NCBI RefSeq assembly: GCF_001718795.1
Contig: NZ_CP013438.1
Location: 1,488,001-1,552,000 of the forward strand
Reading direction: 5' to 3'
DNA: 64,000 nucleotides
Source: Burkholderia latens
Lineage (GTDB): Bacteria; Pseudomonadota; Gammaproteobacteria; Burkholderiales; Burkholderiaceae
Shown: positions 17,498-29,100 of the stretch, piece by piece
How positions within the stretch are numbered: position 1 is the stretch's first letter
How the letters are laid out: each line of letters begins with the position of its first letter
Made by a program: the position numbers and the translations under genes
The notes under the pieces: model-generated
Seen by the model: only the letters and a program-made list of their open reading frames with translations
What the model was told of the DNA's origin: nothing
Databases searched by the model: none

Positions 17498-18441
17498 TGC
17501 TTGGAAGGTCGAGAAACATCACGATTAAATATTGCATTAACACTGCCACCGGCGCTTTCTGATCCAACCGCACCCGCAACCGTTCCACCTACCGACGGCA
17601 ATGCACTTCGCGGCACATATTTTGATACTCCAAGCCCCAAATCAATCCAATCTGGCCGATACCACGGGTTGAATTTTTGATTCAATATTCCCTCAACTTT
17701 TCCGCCTGCACCATAACCAATCAGAGATCCAGCGGCTGCGCCGGCCATACCCATGTTCGGATTGCTTCCCTGGAGTGCCGAACCGGTCAGAGCTGCACCC
17801 GTATTCATCAGCAGGGCCGGTGATAAACCCGTACCAAACGTCAACGCTCCTGCAACGCCGGCCATCGCAGTATCAATAAAGTTGATCTTCCCGTCGTTGA
17901 AGACGTACTGAGCACCGGCGTTCACCACAGCGCCAATGCTGCCGCCCGTCGCCATGCCAGCAAGAGTCGGAATGCCACCAGCCGTCACAATCCCGAGTCC
18001 GATCATCCCCACTCCAGCCAACGTCGTTCCCACCGGGTCCTTCTTCGTATTCGACGTCACCATATCGTTATACGTCTGCCCTTGGCCCAACTGCTGCTGT
18101 CCTCGGTCATACGCATCCTGATTCGGCTTGATGTACTCGCTGTTGTAAGCGTGATTCGCATACTGCGGGTCGTTCTTGTAACCGGCGCAGTTCAGATTTT
18201 GGCAGCCCACGATGCTCCGAACTTCGTAATCGTGCTTTCCACCCGATGCCTCTGCCATCTGCTTGTCCGAATTCCTCAGCATCTCCGCTACGATTCGACC
18301 TTCCGCCAACTCCACGCTGATCCCCAGCTTCTCCGCCACGATCTTCGCATCCTTCTTCGCTCGCGCGTACTCATCCGGACTCAACTGCCGATTGAAGCGA
18401 TCGGCACTCGCTCCAGTCAACGCCCCCACTCCACCTCCGAC
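17494..18441 (-). pseudogene. Orphan CdiA C-terminus with toxin tail, module 2 (5' end lost at an IS)
   Basis: CdiA homology starts at the edge of the IS (VGGGVGALTGASADRF), so only about 15 residues of pretoxin remain before NRQLSPDEYARAKKD. The ~300-residue tail has an entry-type region with paired cysteines (SIVGCQNLNCAGYKND), then a long glycine/alanine-rich hydrophobic region (VGTTLAGVGMIGLGIVTAGG, then ALLMNTGAALTGSALQGSNP) and KFNPWYRPDWIDLGLGVSKY before the end SRPSKQ. Tails of this type in enterobacterial CdiA proteins are thought to act on membranes. The frame formally opens inside IS DNA at 18621. Confidence 0.8.
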
Positions 18442-18476
18442 TGAAGTGGTCAAGTAACTCTGGACATAGCTCCGGG

Positions 18477-19310
18477 TTAGGCTGCGAGCGCGTCGAAACG
18501 CGCTGGCGGCATTCCCTTCGCAGCCGAGTGAAGGCGACGATGGTTGTAGAAATCGACTAAATAGTCGGTGATGTCTTGCTCTGCATGGCGGTGATCGAAG
18601 TACAACTGCTCGCCGATCCATTCACTTTTGAGGCTTCGGAAGAAGCGCTCGACCACCGCATTGTCCCAACAGTTGCCGCGCCGGCTCATACTCTGGATCG
18701 CGCCACGGGCGCGCAGCTCGGCGAGAAAGCGCGTGCTCGTGTATTGGCAGCCCTGATCCGAATGGAACATCAAGCCTGGTGCCGGGCGACGATGATCGTA
18801 AGCCCGTCTTAATGCCTTGAGCACCAAGTCGGTGTCCGCGTGCTGACTAAACGCCCAGCCCACAATGCGGCGCGCATACAGATCCATGACGACGGCCACG
18901 TAAAGCCATCCCTGCCTAGTCTGCACAAACGTGATGTCGCCCACCCATACCTGATTGCGCTGCGCCGGATCGAATCGTCGTGCAAGCAGATTCGGCGCAA
19001 TCAGACTCTCGGCTTGCGCCACTCGATAACGATGTACGCGCTTAGACCGCACCAGCCGAGCCTTACGCATCAACGATCGTGCTCGATAACGTCCTACGTT
19101 GTGTCCGAGCAAGCGCAACGCTTGCGACATCCTCCTGCTGCCGTAGCTTCGACGAGTCTCCTCATGAATACGGCGCACCGCTTCCAGTACCGTCGCATCG
19201 CGATTTGATCTGCCTTGGCGCGCCCTCCATGCGTAATAGCTGCTGCGTGCTACACCAGCCAGTCGACAAATCAGCGCTACCGGGTAGGCCTTCTCCATCG
19301 CCTGGATCAC
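18477..19310 (-). CDS. IS3-family transposase OrfB
   Basis: A 277-residue integrase-core transposase. The DDE residues are in WVGDITFVQTRQGWLYVAVV, MFHSDQGCQYTS and NAVVERFFRSLKSEW; the HTH_21-type RSYGSRRMSQALRLLGHNV precedes them, and YNHRRLHSAAKGMPPARF is at the end. It overlaps orfA by four bases. A minus-strand A7 run (19352-19358) near the end of orfA allows -1 frameshifting into this frame (giving KIHGLLRQGARTL). All catalytic residues are present. Confidence 0.93.
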   Translation of the reverse strand: MIQAMEKAYPVALICRLAGVARSSYYAWRARQGRSNRDATVLEAVRRIHEETRRSYGSRRMSQALRLLGHNVGRYRARSLMRKARLVRSKRVHRYRVAQAESLIAPNLLARRFDPAQRNQVWVGDITFVQTRQGWLYVAVVMDLYARRIVGWAFSQHADTDLVLKALRRAYDHRRPAPGLMFHSDQGCQYTSTRFLAELRARGAIQSMSRRGNCWDNAVVERFFRSLKSEWIGEQLYFDHRHAEQDITDYLVDFYNHRRLHSAAKGMPPARFDALAA

Positions 19311-19609
19311 TTCCAGGAGCGTTCGAGCTCCTTGACGAAGAAGGCCGTGGATTTTTTTAAAACTTCACGCTCCCGTTCGAGTTCGGCTACGCGCGCCTCC
19401 AGTTCCTTGATCCGACGCGCGTCTGCACTGAGTTGTGCCGGACTCGGCGCATCTAAACTGTGTGCCGCTCGCCACTGTGCGACCCAGCGACGCAGTGCGG
19501 TCTCCCCAACTCCGACAGCCTCACACGCCTTGGAAAAGGGGTAACCCTGCTCTACGACGAGTCGTATCGCTTCTTCTTTGAATTCCTCGGAAAACGCACG
19601 CCTGACCAT
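19307..19609 (-). CDS. IS3-family transposase OrfA
   Basis: A 100-residue helix-turn-helix protein (FSEEFKEEAIRLVVEQGYPF, SKACEAVGVGETALRRWVAQ) ending in a coiled coil (RIKELEARVAELEREREVLK). It is the DNA-binding partner of the OrfB above, and the AAAAAAA run near its end is the frameshift site for the OrfAB fusion. Confidence 0.92.
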   Translation of the reverse strand: MVRRAFSEEFKEEAIRLVVEQGYPFSKACEAVGVGETALRRWVAQWRAAHSLDAPSPAQLSADARRIKELEARVAELEREREVLKKSTAFFVKELERSWK

Positions 19610-19625
19610 GCTTTGGCCCTCCAGA

Positions 19626-19725
19626 CGACACGTTACCTCCTTTTCGAACTGTCCAAGGGCATTGAACCACTACAACGACACGTTACCTCCTTTTCGAACT
19701 GTCCAAGGGCATTGAACCACTACAC
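19626..19725. repeat. 50-bp tandem duplication of an IS end
   Basis: Two adjacent copies (19626-19675 and 19676-19725) differ only at the last base. Each contains the right terminal repeat of the IS3 element next door. This is a footprint of abortive or repeated transposition at the same end. Confidence 0.9.
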
Positions 19726-19959
19726 CCGTGGCAGAGCGCCGTCGATCGCCTGCTCGCCACCGCCGGCTTTGTGCCCGGCAACCATGTGCTCCTCTCCGTC
19801 AATTACCGCTCCCAGCAATTGACCATCTCCCCCGATCACCACTACCGCATCGCCAATCGCGAGATGACCGAACAGGAGATTCTGGATCGCATCCGTGACG
19901 AGCAGCAACTCGCCGCTGAACGACGACATCGCCGTCGACCTCCTTCGAAACAGGCCTAA
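19726..19959 (+). pseudogene. SymE-family toxin fragment, N-terminus replaced by IS end
   Basis: The plus-strand frame reads PWQSAVDRLLATAGFVPGNH, then VLLSVNYRSQQLTISPDHHY and MTEQEILDRIRDEQ. The LxxAGFxPGxxVxVxVxxxxLTIxP pattern is the C-terminal half of SymE, the AbrB-fold type I-like toxin often found in rhs and CDI arrays. The usual N-terminal PxxxLxGRWL part is absent, because sequence before PWQ is the duplicated IS terminus. It is convergent with the module 1 immunity gene. Confidence 0.7.
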
Positions 19960-19964
19960 ACACC

Positions 19965-19986
19965 GAGCCCGGCATACGCCGGGCTC
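19965..19986 (-). terminator. Hairpin terminator after the module 1 immunity gene
   Basis: A perfect 9-bp stem GAGCCCGGC/GCCGGGCTC with a 4-base loop lies seven bases past the stop at 19993. The minus-strand 3' side has only a short T-stretch (GGTGTTT), so efficiency is uncertain. It probably ends the cdiB-to-immunity transcript. Confidence 0.6.
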
Positions 19987-19992
19987 AGTCGT

Positions 19993-20115
19993 TCAGCTAA
20001 AAAAGATGTTCTTCAACACCACGTACACGATGAAGCCCATCAGCGCGGTGAAGGCAATAACCCCAACTATCTTTTGCCCACGTGTTTTAGGAGCCGAGCC
20101 TGGAATTCCAACCAT
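19993..20115 (-). CDS. Putative 40-residue membrane immunity protein of full-length CdiA (module 1)
   Basis: A 40-residue frame starting MVGIPGSAPKTRGQKIVG, then one membrane helix (about residues 16-36) and the end LKNIFFS. Its ATG is two bases past the TAA of cdiA, and AGGTGG at the end of cdiA (the Arg-Trp codons) forms the ribosome site, so it is translationally coupled. A hairpin follows directly. Position is exactly that of cdiI in cdiBAI operons, and no other gene lies there. A single-pass basic-N membrane peptide implies a toxin that acts in the inner membrane. The function is inferred from context only. Confidence 0.7.
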   Translation of the reverse strand: MVGIPGSAPKTRGQKIVGVIAFTALMGFIVYVVLKNIFFS

Positions 20116-20117
20116 AT

Positions 20118-23100
20118 TTACCACCTAATCCCTGTCTTACCTTGATCATTACTGTACCCGCCACCGACACCACCAACGTTAGTGTTCTTCCCGGCGCTAA
20201 CCCCACCACCAACACCAATAATGGTCGCAGTTCCATTACCCGGCGAATTCATGATGCCTGTGCCAAATATGCCGTAAGCACCAGTCATGCCACCGGCATA
20301 GCCTCCAGCAAAGTTATTTGTCTGGCCAGGAGCGACGCTCGTTCGATTGAGCCAGCCGGCAGTAATACTTGCTGATGCCTGAACTGGATTGGGAAGCGCC
20401 ATATTGACACCAGTTCCGAAGAACGCATTTCCATCCCGCGTAAACGTTCCCCACACACTGCCCACGAAATAATCAATCTGGAAGTTCACAAAGTCCGGTG
20501 CACGGACCAGGCCTGGATTCTTGCCCGTCGTCGTCGCCTGATACGAGAACCCGCTACCCTGCGCTCCCTTCACAATATACGCCTGCAAATCAGGATCGCC
20601 CGGACCCAACGATTGCGTCCACACCGTCTGACCCGCCTTGTTCACGCCGTACCGCGTCCACTCCGTCCCGTCCTGCGGCATCTCTCCCGACGCTACTCGA
20701 ACATTGCCCGGCAACACCCCTCCATCGCTCATCACCAGATCCATTTGCGCCATCTGATCCTGAATCTGCTGCACCGTGTATTTCCCGTCGCTTTCCGATG
20801 CCAGCTTCTTCGCCAGCGTCTGCTCCTTCGCCTTGTTGTCCTCGTGCAACTGCCGGTTGAACCGATCGGCCGCAGCACCCGTCAACGCCCCAGTCCCGCC
20901 GCCAACCACCGCACCGGCCCCACCCGCCAACAGATTCGACGCGACGTTACCCAGCAGTTCGTCGACGTTCTTGTTACCCGTCGGCCCCGCGTCCTTGATC
21001 GACTGCGCAATTTCGTTCAGTTGCGGCGCCAGCTTCGCCGACACGCCTGCCCCCGCTGCGCCGCCGACTGCGCCCAATCCGTCCGCCGTCAATCCACCCG
21101 TCAGCGCACCGCCTGCAATGTGTAGCGCAACGCGATTGTCGCCACCTTCGGCCCAGTTCTTCGCGTCCTGCAAATACTGCGCCTTGAGCGTCGGATCGTC
21201 AGTCGCGGCAGCAGCATCCCGTGCAGCTTGCTCCTTCCTGTCCGCATAGTTTCCGATCTGCTTCGCGATCGCCTCCGACGCCGCTTGCGCCGCGTTGATC
21301 AGATCCGACTGATTGCCCAGCACCTGTTGCAAGTCCGGCGTTCTATCGACTTGACCGTTCAGATTCGACGTATCCCGGTTCAGCGTCGCAATGTCCTGCC
21401 TCTGATTCTCCTTATCCGTGATCGTGATGCTGCCGTCGCCGATCGCGCTCTTCGTCGTCGCGCTACTGCCGCCACTCTCGCTCACGTACAGCGGCAATGC
21501 ACCACCCGTATTCTTGCCGCTCGTCGCCCCATGCGTAGCGTAGTTGTTGCCGCCGTCACCAACGCCACCACCGGCACTCACACCAACGCTGCTAGCGTCG
21601 TATTCCGAATGGTTCCGAATGTCCGAGAACGACAACGTCCCGGTCGTCAGCTGATTCTTCTCAGCCGTCGCCGTGCCCGCAATGTAAGCGCCCTTCAGGT
21701 CGGTATTACCCTTCACGGTGATGTCGAAACCACCGTCTCCAGCCTGGATACCCGCCTGCTCGTTCACACCCGCGTAGTTGCCGCTCGCATGGCCGCTCTG
21801 TGCGCTGAAACTCGCGCTGCGGCCGCCCTGGCTGACGCTGAACCCGCCGCCCGAACTGCTCTGGTGCGCTGCGCTGCGGCTCGTGTCCTGCACCGACGCG
21901 AGATTCAGATCGCCGCCGACATTGGCAATCACCTTGTTCGCGTTGACGTTCGCACCGACGATATTGGTGTCGCCTCCGCTCACGATCGTCGCCGTATTGC
22001 CCGCGTTGATATGCGTATTGTTCTGCGTGGCCGCATCCGAATTCGCATCGCCATGCGCGCGCGACATCGACGCCGACACACCGAAACCACCCGTGCCATA
22101 CGACACGCCCACACTCGCGCTCTTCGACTCGTTCGTGCTGCGCGTGCTGTCGGTGTCCGTGCTGTTGACCAGATTGACCTTGTTCGTCGCCTGCAGCAGC
22201 ACGTCCTTCGCGCTCACGTCCGATCCCTGGATCGTCACGTTGCCCTGCCCGGCGTTCTTGTCACCCGTCGCGACGAACGCGGCGGTTCCGCCCGCCTTCA
22301 CGCTGCTGCCGTTGTGCTGCGTGCTGTCCTCGGTAAACGTCGTCTTGCTGTACGACGAGCCGAAGCTCAACTCCACCTTCGCCTCGACCTTGCCCTTCGG
22401 ATCGTTCAGCGCCTTCGTCATACTGCCCGTTGCGCCGACCAGATCGGCCATGCCACCGGCCGCGGCAATCGCATGCAGCGCAGCCGCCCGCCCATCGTGG
22501 CTGCCGCCGGCGCTTTGCGCCTGCTGATTCACGTTCTGGATCGCATCGATCACCGGCGACTTCACCGCCAACGTGAAACCCGAGCTCTTCACTTCGTGGG
22601 TTTCTTCGTGACGACGATCCGTCTGCGACGCATCGATCGTCACCTCCTTCGCGATGCCCGTGACGTCCTTGCCGGCGACAACGTCCGAACCGGTCACATG
22701 GAGTTTGTTGCCGGCCACCATCGACACGCTGCCGTCCGTGCTGCCGATCAGGCTGCCCTGCGTACCCTTCACCGTATCGCGGCTGGTATCGATCGTCTGG
22801 TTCGTGCCATACGAGATGCCCGCACCCGCGCTGCCGAGACCGGACTTCTTCACGTCCTTGTAGTGATACTCGCTAGACGCCGTATCCGCCGTCGTGATCG
22901 TCAGATCTCGGCCCGCAGAAAGGCTCACGTCGTTGGTCGCTGCGATCGTCGCGGCGGTCGCCGTCAGGTCGCTACCGGCCTGCACCGCAACCGTGCTGCC
23001 CGACAACGTCGTGCCGATTGAATTGGTATAGCTGCTTGAATCGATCGTATGCGTCGACGTAGACGACAAGAAGCCGCCTTCCTTGCGATAGTGTTCATCC

Positions 23101-26100
23101 TTTGCACTGGCGCTCTGTTCGCCGGCCTTCAAGTTAACGTCATGGCCGGCGCTCACGCCGATTGCGCCCTGTGCATTCGCGTAAGCCGCCGTCGCGTTCA
23201 CATCGCGGCCGGCGACGACCGCCAGATTGCCGCCCGTCGCGATCTGCGTTCCGATATCACGCGAGGCCGAATGTTCGGCGTGATTTCGGTCGTCCCACTT
23301 GATCGCATCCTGACTGCTCTGGCGAACCGCGTTCAGGTTCACGTCGTTGTTGGCTGCGAGCACCGCGTCGCCGGTGGTCGCAATCGCAGCTGCATTTGCA
23401 TTCAGATCGTGCCCAGCCGCCGCGTGCAACATGCCCGCATTAATCGTCGAAATGCGATCGATACCGGTTGCAGTGCCGGTCTTCGTGGTAGCTGAACTCG
23501 TGGTCGTGGTCAGGTTGATGTTACGCCCCGCCGACAACGCCACGGTATTGCCCTGGATCAACCCGCCGAGGTTGTTCAGATCCTTGTCGGCGCTCGCCAC
23601 AACGGTGCCGCCTGCGACCGTTCCTCGGTTGTCGATCGAATCCGCATGGATGATCGTCACGTTGCGGCTCGCAATCGTGCCCGAGTTCTTGTATGCGCCG
23701 TCCGCATCGACGGTGACGTTTTTGCCGGAAATGATCGCGCCTTCGCCGGTCACGTCCGCCGCGTTCGCGTGCAGATACACCTGTGGCACCAGCACGGTTT
23801 GATGGCTACCGTCCGGCAACGTCACCGTCCGATTGACGAGCCACACGATGTCGCTGGTCAATGCAGCCATCTGCGCTGCGGTCAGCGCCGTTCCGACGTT
23901 CAGGCCGAACTGCTGCCCTGCCGTCACTCCATTGGCGATCAGCGCCTTGTATTCGCTCTCGTTGTCCGTGTAGTTGCCAATAAACCGCTGGCCCGTCGTC
24001 TGGATGATCTGCTGCTGGATCAGTTGTTGCTCGTAGAAGCCATCGCCGATTCGCTTGAGGACCGTGTTCGGATCGATCTTGAGTGCATCGAGCATCGTGT
24101 CGCTCGACAGCCATTTCCGCCGATCGGTAAAGCGCGGATCCGTTTCGATCAGGAAACGGCTGCCCGGGTCGCTAGTCACCTGGTACAGCGCATTGTTGGG
24201 CAGGCGCGTGCTCGGCGTTACCGTCCGCACGACGACGCCGCCGACATTGGCCTTCACCGCCGTTACCATTTCGGTGCCGACACCCTGCACGGATACGCCG
24301 GCGATTCCTTGCGCACCAATATCCTTACCGGCCACCGGTGCCACACCGGTTCCGCTCGCCCCCTGCGCCGCGGACGTGGCAACCGCCACGCTCTTGATCG
24401 GATTCGACGGCTTGCCTGGATCGGTCAATACGACAGGAAGATCGATCGTCTGCGGCGGAATGGCCGGCACGAACGGCGTCGAGCTGGTCGCACGCTCGTC
24501 GCCGCTGAACGCTCCGCCAGACTGAACCCACGTATAGATCGCCTGCCCTGAGCCCGTGAACGTTTCCGCGCCTTGCGCACCGATGTTCTGTACGTTTTTC
24601 GGATTGTTGCCGTCACCGGCCACGATCTGGCTCTTGTCGTTGACGCCCGAGGCGGTATTGATTGTGATACTACGACCAGACGTGATCGTGCCGGGTTGCG
24701 AAGCCGTCACGACATCCTTGGTCGATGTCACGTTGGCCGTATAGACGGTGTAGGTCTGAACGAGGCGGCTCGCCACGTCTCCGTTATAGCCAACGAGCGC
24801 CCGGTTCAGGTTCTGGTAGGCGGCGACGGTGTCCTTGTACCACTGCTGGAATGGCGCACAAGCCGCGTGGGTCGAGGTCAGGCATGATGGACTCGGCGGA
24901 CCGAAGGGATTCGGCTTTTCGCCCGTTACATCAGCTTCGGTCGGCGGCTTGACGGAGAACCAGTCGCTACCCACCCCTCTGCGGCCGGCAAACAGCCCGG
25001 CGAGACCCGTCATGGCAAACGGCCCCTGCCTGGTCCACGCGGGATTTACATCGGGCGGCGGCGCCACGCCGAACGTTGCCCAAATATCGGCCGGCACCGT
25101 CCGATACGCACCAGTTTGCGAAGCAACACCTTCACTACCGAAATTGTTTGCGGGATACGCAGTGCTATCGATCTTGCCCGCCACCCCGTTCATCGTGTAC
25201 TTCGCATACTCGGCGAACGGATATTTCGTGGAGGGCAGCAGAATGAACTTCTGATCGTCGTCGAGCGCCCACTGGTAGTCGGTACCCGGGCGAATTTCAT
25301 GGTTGTTCTTCTGGTACAGATAGACGGTCGACGGATCGATCTTCTCGGTCGAGCCCGGCACCTGATACCACAGCTGATTGCCGCTGGTAGTCGTAACGGT
25401 CGACGTCTGGAAATTCGAGTTCAGGTTTTCGAAGCGATTGGTGTCGATCGTGATGTCACGGCCGGCGTCGATTTGCGCACCGTTGTTCGTCACGATCTGC
25501 GCGCTGCCGGTTGCCCGACGGTTCGCATCCAGCCCGCCGCCGACACGAATATCGTTGCTCGCATAGATCAATGCGTTGTTCAGATTCCTGAATGTCTGCG
25601 CGCCGATGTCGAGGTCGCTCCGCGACGCGATCACACCGCCGACGCCCTTCACGTTCCGGTCGTTGATCACCGTCTTCGCACCGACCGCGACACTATCGCC
25701 ATATATCCGGCCGCCCGCATTATTCACGGTATCGCCGGCAGTCACCGTCGTTGCACCGCCATCGATCAGACCTTCGTTCGTGATCGACTCGTTCGCATGA
25801 ACGTTGGCGACATTGCCGCCGACGATCTCGCCGGTCGCACGGTTCCGCACGGATTTGGCAGCGACGCTGGCAGCGTTGCCTGCCGACAGCGTGCCGGTGT
25901 TGTCGAGCGTGCCGCCGGCAGTCGCCGTCAGATCATGCCCCGCCACGATCTGGCCACTGTTCGTGAGGTCACCTTGGGCCGTCACAATGACGTCGCCGGC
26001 CGATTGAAGCTTGCCGTCGTTAGCGAGCGTGCCCGTCGAGATCGTCAGCTTCCGACCGCCGTTGATGTCGCCTTGGCTGTTGATCAGCGTATTGGCGGCA

Positions 26101-29100
26101 CTCAGCACCGCGGCACCCTTCGACTGGACGCTGCCCGACGAATTGTCGATCGTCGGAGCGGTCAGCGTCGCATCCTCGTCCGCCCGAACGGAGCCGGCCG
26201 TATTGTCGATCGTGTGGCTCGCAGTCAGGACGACGCTTGCGCCTTCCATGCCCGCGACCATGCCCGGTACACCGGCCGTCGCGGGCAACGTCGCATTGGC
26301 TGTTTGCGCATTCCGGATCGTGTCGGCATTCACCGACAGCTTGCCACTTGCGTGCATCGCCCCGCGCGTATTGTCGACGGCCGTACCGGACACGCGCACA
26401 TCACTGTTGCCACCGATCTGGCCGGCCGCGTTCGACACGGTACCCGGGCTTTGTACAGCCAAGGCGCCGTCCGCGACCAGCGCGCCGCCATCGTTGACCA
26501 CCGAGGTTGAGCGGATGACCGCTGCGCCGCTCGACGACACCGCGCCGCCGGCATTATTCAATGCGCCGGTCGCGAGCGTTACGCCATTGCCGAGCACCTG
26601 ACCGCCTGTGGTCTGCCCCGGCAACACGCCGTTATCGAACGTCTGGCCGTGCGAGTCGATGTCGACGGCAGCGGTTGCCTGCACGAGGCCCGAACGGTTA
26701 TCAAACGCTCTCGATCGACCGATCAGCGATTGACTCGCCGCCACGGTGCCGAGCGTGTTGTCGATCGCGCTTTGGCCCGATGCCAGAGCAACGTTCGAGC
26801 CCGTAATCGTGCCGCCAGCATTCAAGAGCCCGGCGTTCGTCAGCGTCGTGTTGCCAGACGCGAGCAGTTTGCCGCCCGCGTTGTCGGTCGTGCCGGCCGT
26901 CGTGACGGACAAGCCGCCCGAGACGGACCCGATCGTGCCGCCCCGGTTCGATACCGACTGTGCGGCGATGATCGCCTCGTGCGTCGCGCCGATCGTACCG
27001 CCCGCGTTCGTCAGCGAGCCGGCAATATCGAATTTCGCGGCATTGGCCGAAACCATCCCCTCCGTATTGTCGAACGCGGCGGCTTGCGCAGTCAGCGCGC
27101 CCGCCGAGGCGATCTTGCCGCTCGTGTTGTCGATCGTCTGCACAACGTTCAACGCGGTGTCGCCAGACGACGTACCGATCTGCCCTGCATGGTTGCTCAG
27201 GGTGTTTGCCGTGACTGCAGTACCGGATGCACCGACCAGCTTGCCGCCGTCATTCGACGCCAAGCGCGACGCGCTCACCGACAACACGCCCGCCGTCGAG
27301 CCGATCTCGCCGCCGGCATTGCTGAAACCGGCGGTCCGAATCGTGGCGTTCGTACCCGCGGTAACGCTACCGTTGTCGTTGACGAGCGTGTCGGCATTCA
27401 TGTTGAGCTGGCCGGCCGAACTCACGGTGCCGCTTGTGTTGGTCACGGCCTGCGTAGCTCGCAGCGTCGTGTCGCCGGTCATCGATCCGAGCTTGCCCGA
27501 CGTATTGTCGACGCCGTCGGCGGTCAATGTCAGGCCGTTCCCACCGACGATGGCACCAGCGCGGTTCGAGACCGATCCGGACGCTGCGATCGTCAATGCG
27601 TCGGCTGTGCCGATCTCACCGCCCGCGTTGGCAATGTCGGCAGCGTGGATATGGGCTGCGCCGGCGCTGAGCGTTCCGGTACCGTTGTTCAGTTCCGCAG
27701 TCTGGACGGTCAGCTCTCGCGCGGACGCGATCTTGCCTTTCGCATTGTCGAGCGACCGCGCGACATTGAGCGATGTATCGCCTGCCACGGTCCCGATCTG
27801 GCCTTGCGCATTGGAAACCGCGCTCGCCGCCAGCGCGAGTCCGCTACCGCCCGCTATCTTTCCGCTATCGTTGGACACGTTGCCGGTTGCCGCGACCGAC
27901 AACGCGCCCGTCGACGTGCCAATCTCTCCCGCGACGTTCGTCAAGTCGGTTGCGGCAATCTGCGCGGTGCGCGCCGTAATATGCCCTCGCGTATTGTCGA
28001 GCGCCCCCGTCGAGTTCAGCGACAACACATCGGCCGACAATGTACCGGCCCGGTTGGAAACCGCTCGCGCCGTCACGTTCGCCTGGCTGCTCGAACCGAT
28101 GGCGCCGGAGTCGTTGATCAACTGTCCGGCATTCAGCGCCACGTTCTGACCGCTCATCGTGCCGCCAACGTTCGATAGCGTGCCGCCTGTCGTCACGTTG
28201 ATCGCGTTCTCTGCGGCGACCGTTCCATGGTCGAGCGTGACGCCGCCGGCGAAGACATTCACGTTGTCGCCCGCCGCCAACGTTCCGCTGCTGGTGATGT
28301 CGGCCGCGCGTGCCGTGACGGAGCCGCCGCCGACCAGATTGCCGGCCGGGTCGGCACCCGCGTAAGCGTGTCCGCCATTGTCGAGCGACGTCGCAGCCGT
28401 CAGGTCCGTATTGCCGCCTGACGAAATCGTTCCGGCGTTCGACAACGCCCGGGACGCATCCAGCTCCGTAGTTCGAGCACTGACCACCGTGCCCTGCTGA
28501 GACACGTTGGCGCCCTCGATGCGCGTGTTGGCAGCCGATTGAACGCGCGCGCCAGGCGCAATCGTCACATCGCCATTATTCGAGACCTGGATGTCTCCGG
28601 TCAGGGACGTAATGGCACCTGCATCCCGAACGCCGACGCCAGCCTCGGTTCCGACCATCCGGACGCTGTTGGCGAACATGCTGCCCAGCGCCTGGACGTC
28701 GATCGCGACACCCGGCGTCGCGCCCGTGCCCGCCTGCGCCTGCATGGCGTTGCTTGCGTAGTCGACACGGTTCGCACCGGCGACCGCATTGATCGAATCT
28801 GCCCACACTTGGCCGTTGATCGTCATCGCGCGCGAAATCAGGTCGATCGCACTACCGTGCGCATCGAGCCCCGCGCCGCCAATGCCGATTTGTCCTTGGA
28901 TTACGTTCAAGCCAGCGAGCGTGCCGTCGGTATTGAAGGTCGGCACGCCGGTCGTCAGCGTGACGCGCGGAACATTCAGGAAGCCGCAACCCGAGCACGT
29001 GATACCGGCGGGGTTTGCGATCACGAGATTCGCCCGGCTGCCCGCTATTTCCGTCGGCCCAACCAATTGGCTGGGATTGCCGGACGTGACCTGGTTGACG

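Larger units (their letters stand above)
18443..19672 (-). mobile_element. IS3-family element, complete coding part, rearranged end
   Basis: It carries orfA (19307-19609) and orfB (18477-19310) in minus orientation. The left end reads AGTGGTCAAGTAACTCTGGA and the right end, on its complement, AGTGGTTCAATGCCCTTGGA, as imperfect inverted repeats. The right terminus is present twice in a 50-bp tandem duplication, so the outer limit is 19672 or 19722. No target duplication was found, and CdiA sequence upstream of module 2 is missing, which suggests an IS-linked deletion rather than simple insertion. Confidence 0.85.

Noticed and set aside
18443..18621. 5' extension of the module 2 CdiA frame to 18621
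   Set aside because: The extension reads IS DNA in a non-coding frame (Arg-rich), not CdiA sequence.
19720..19929. Minus-strand 69-codon frame (MSSFSGELLLVTDAIQN) as an alternative immunity gene
   Set aside because: It is antisense to the SymE-like fragment, which has the recognisable motif, and it lies beyond the hairpin that ends the cdiA transcript.
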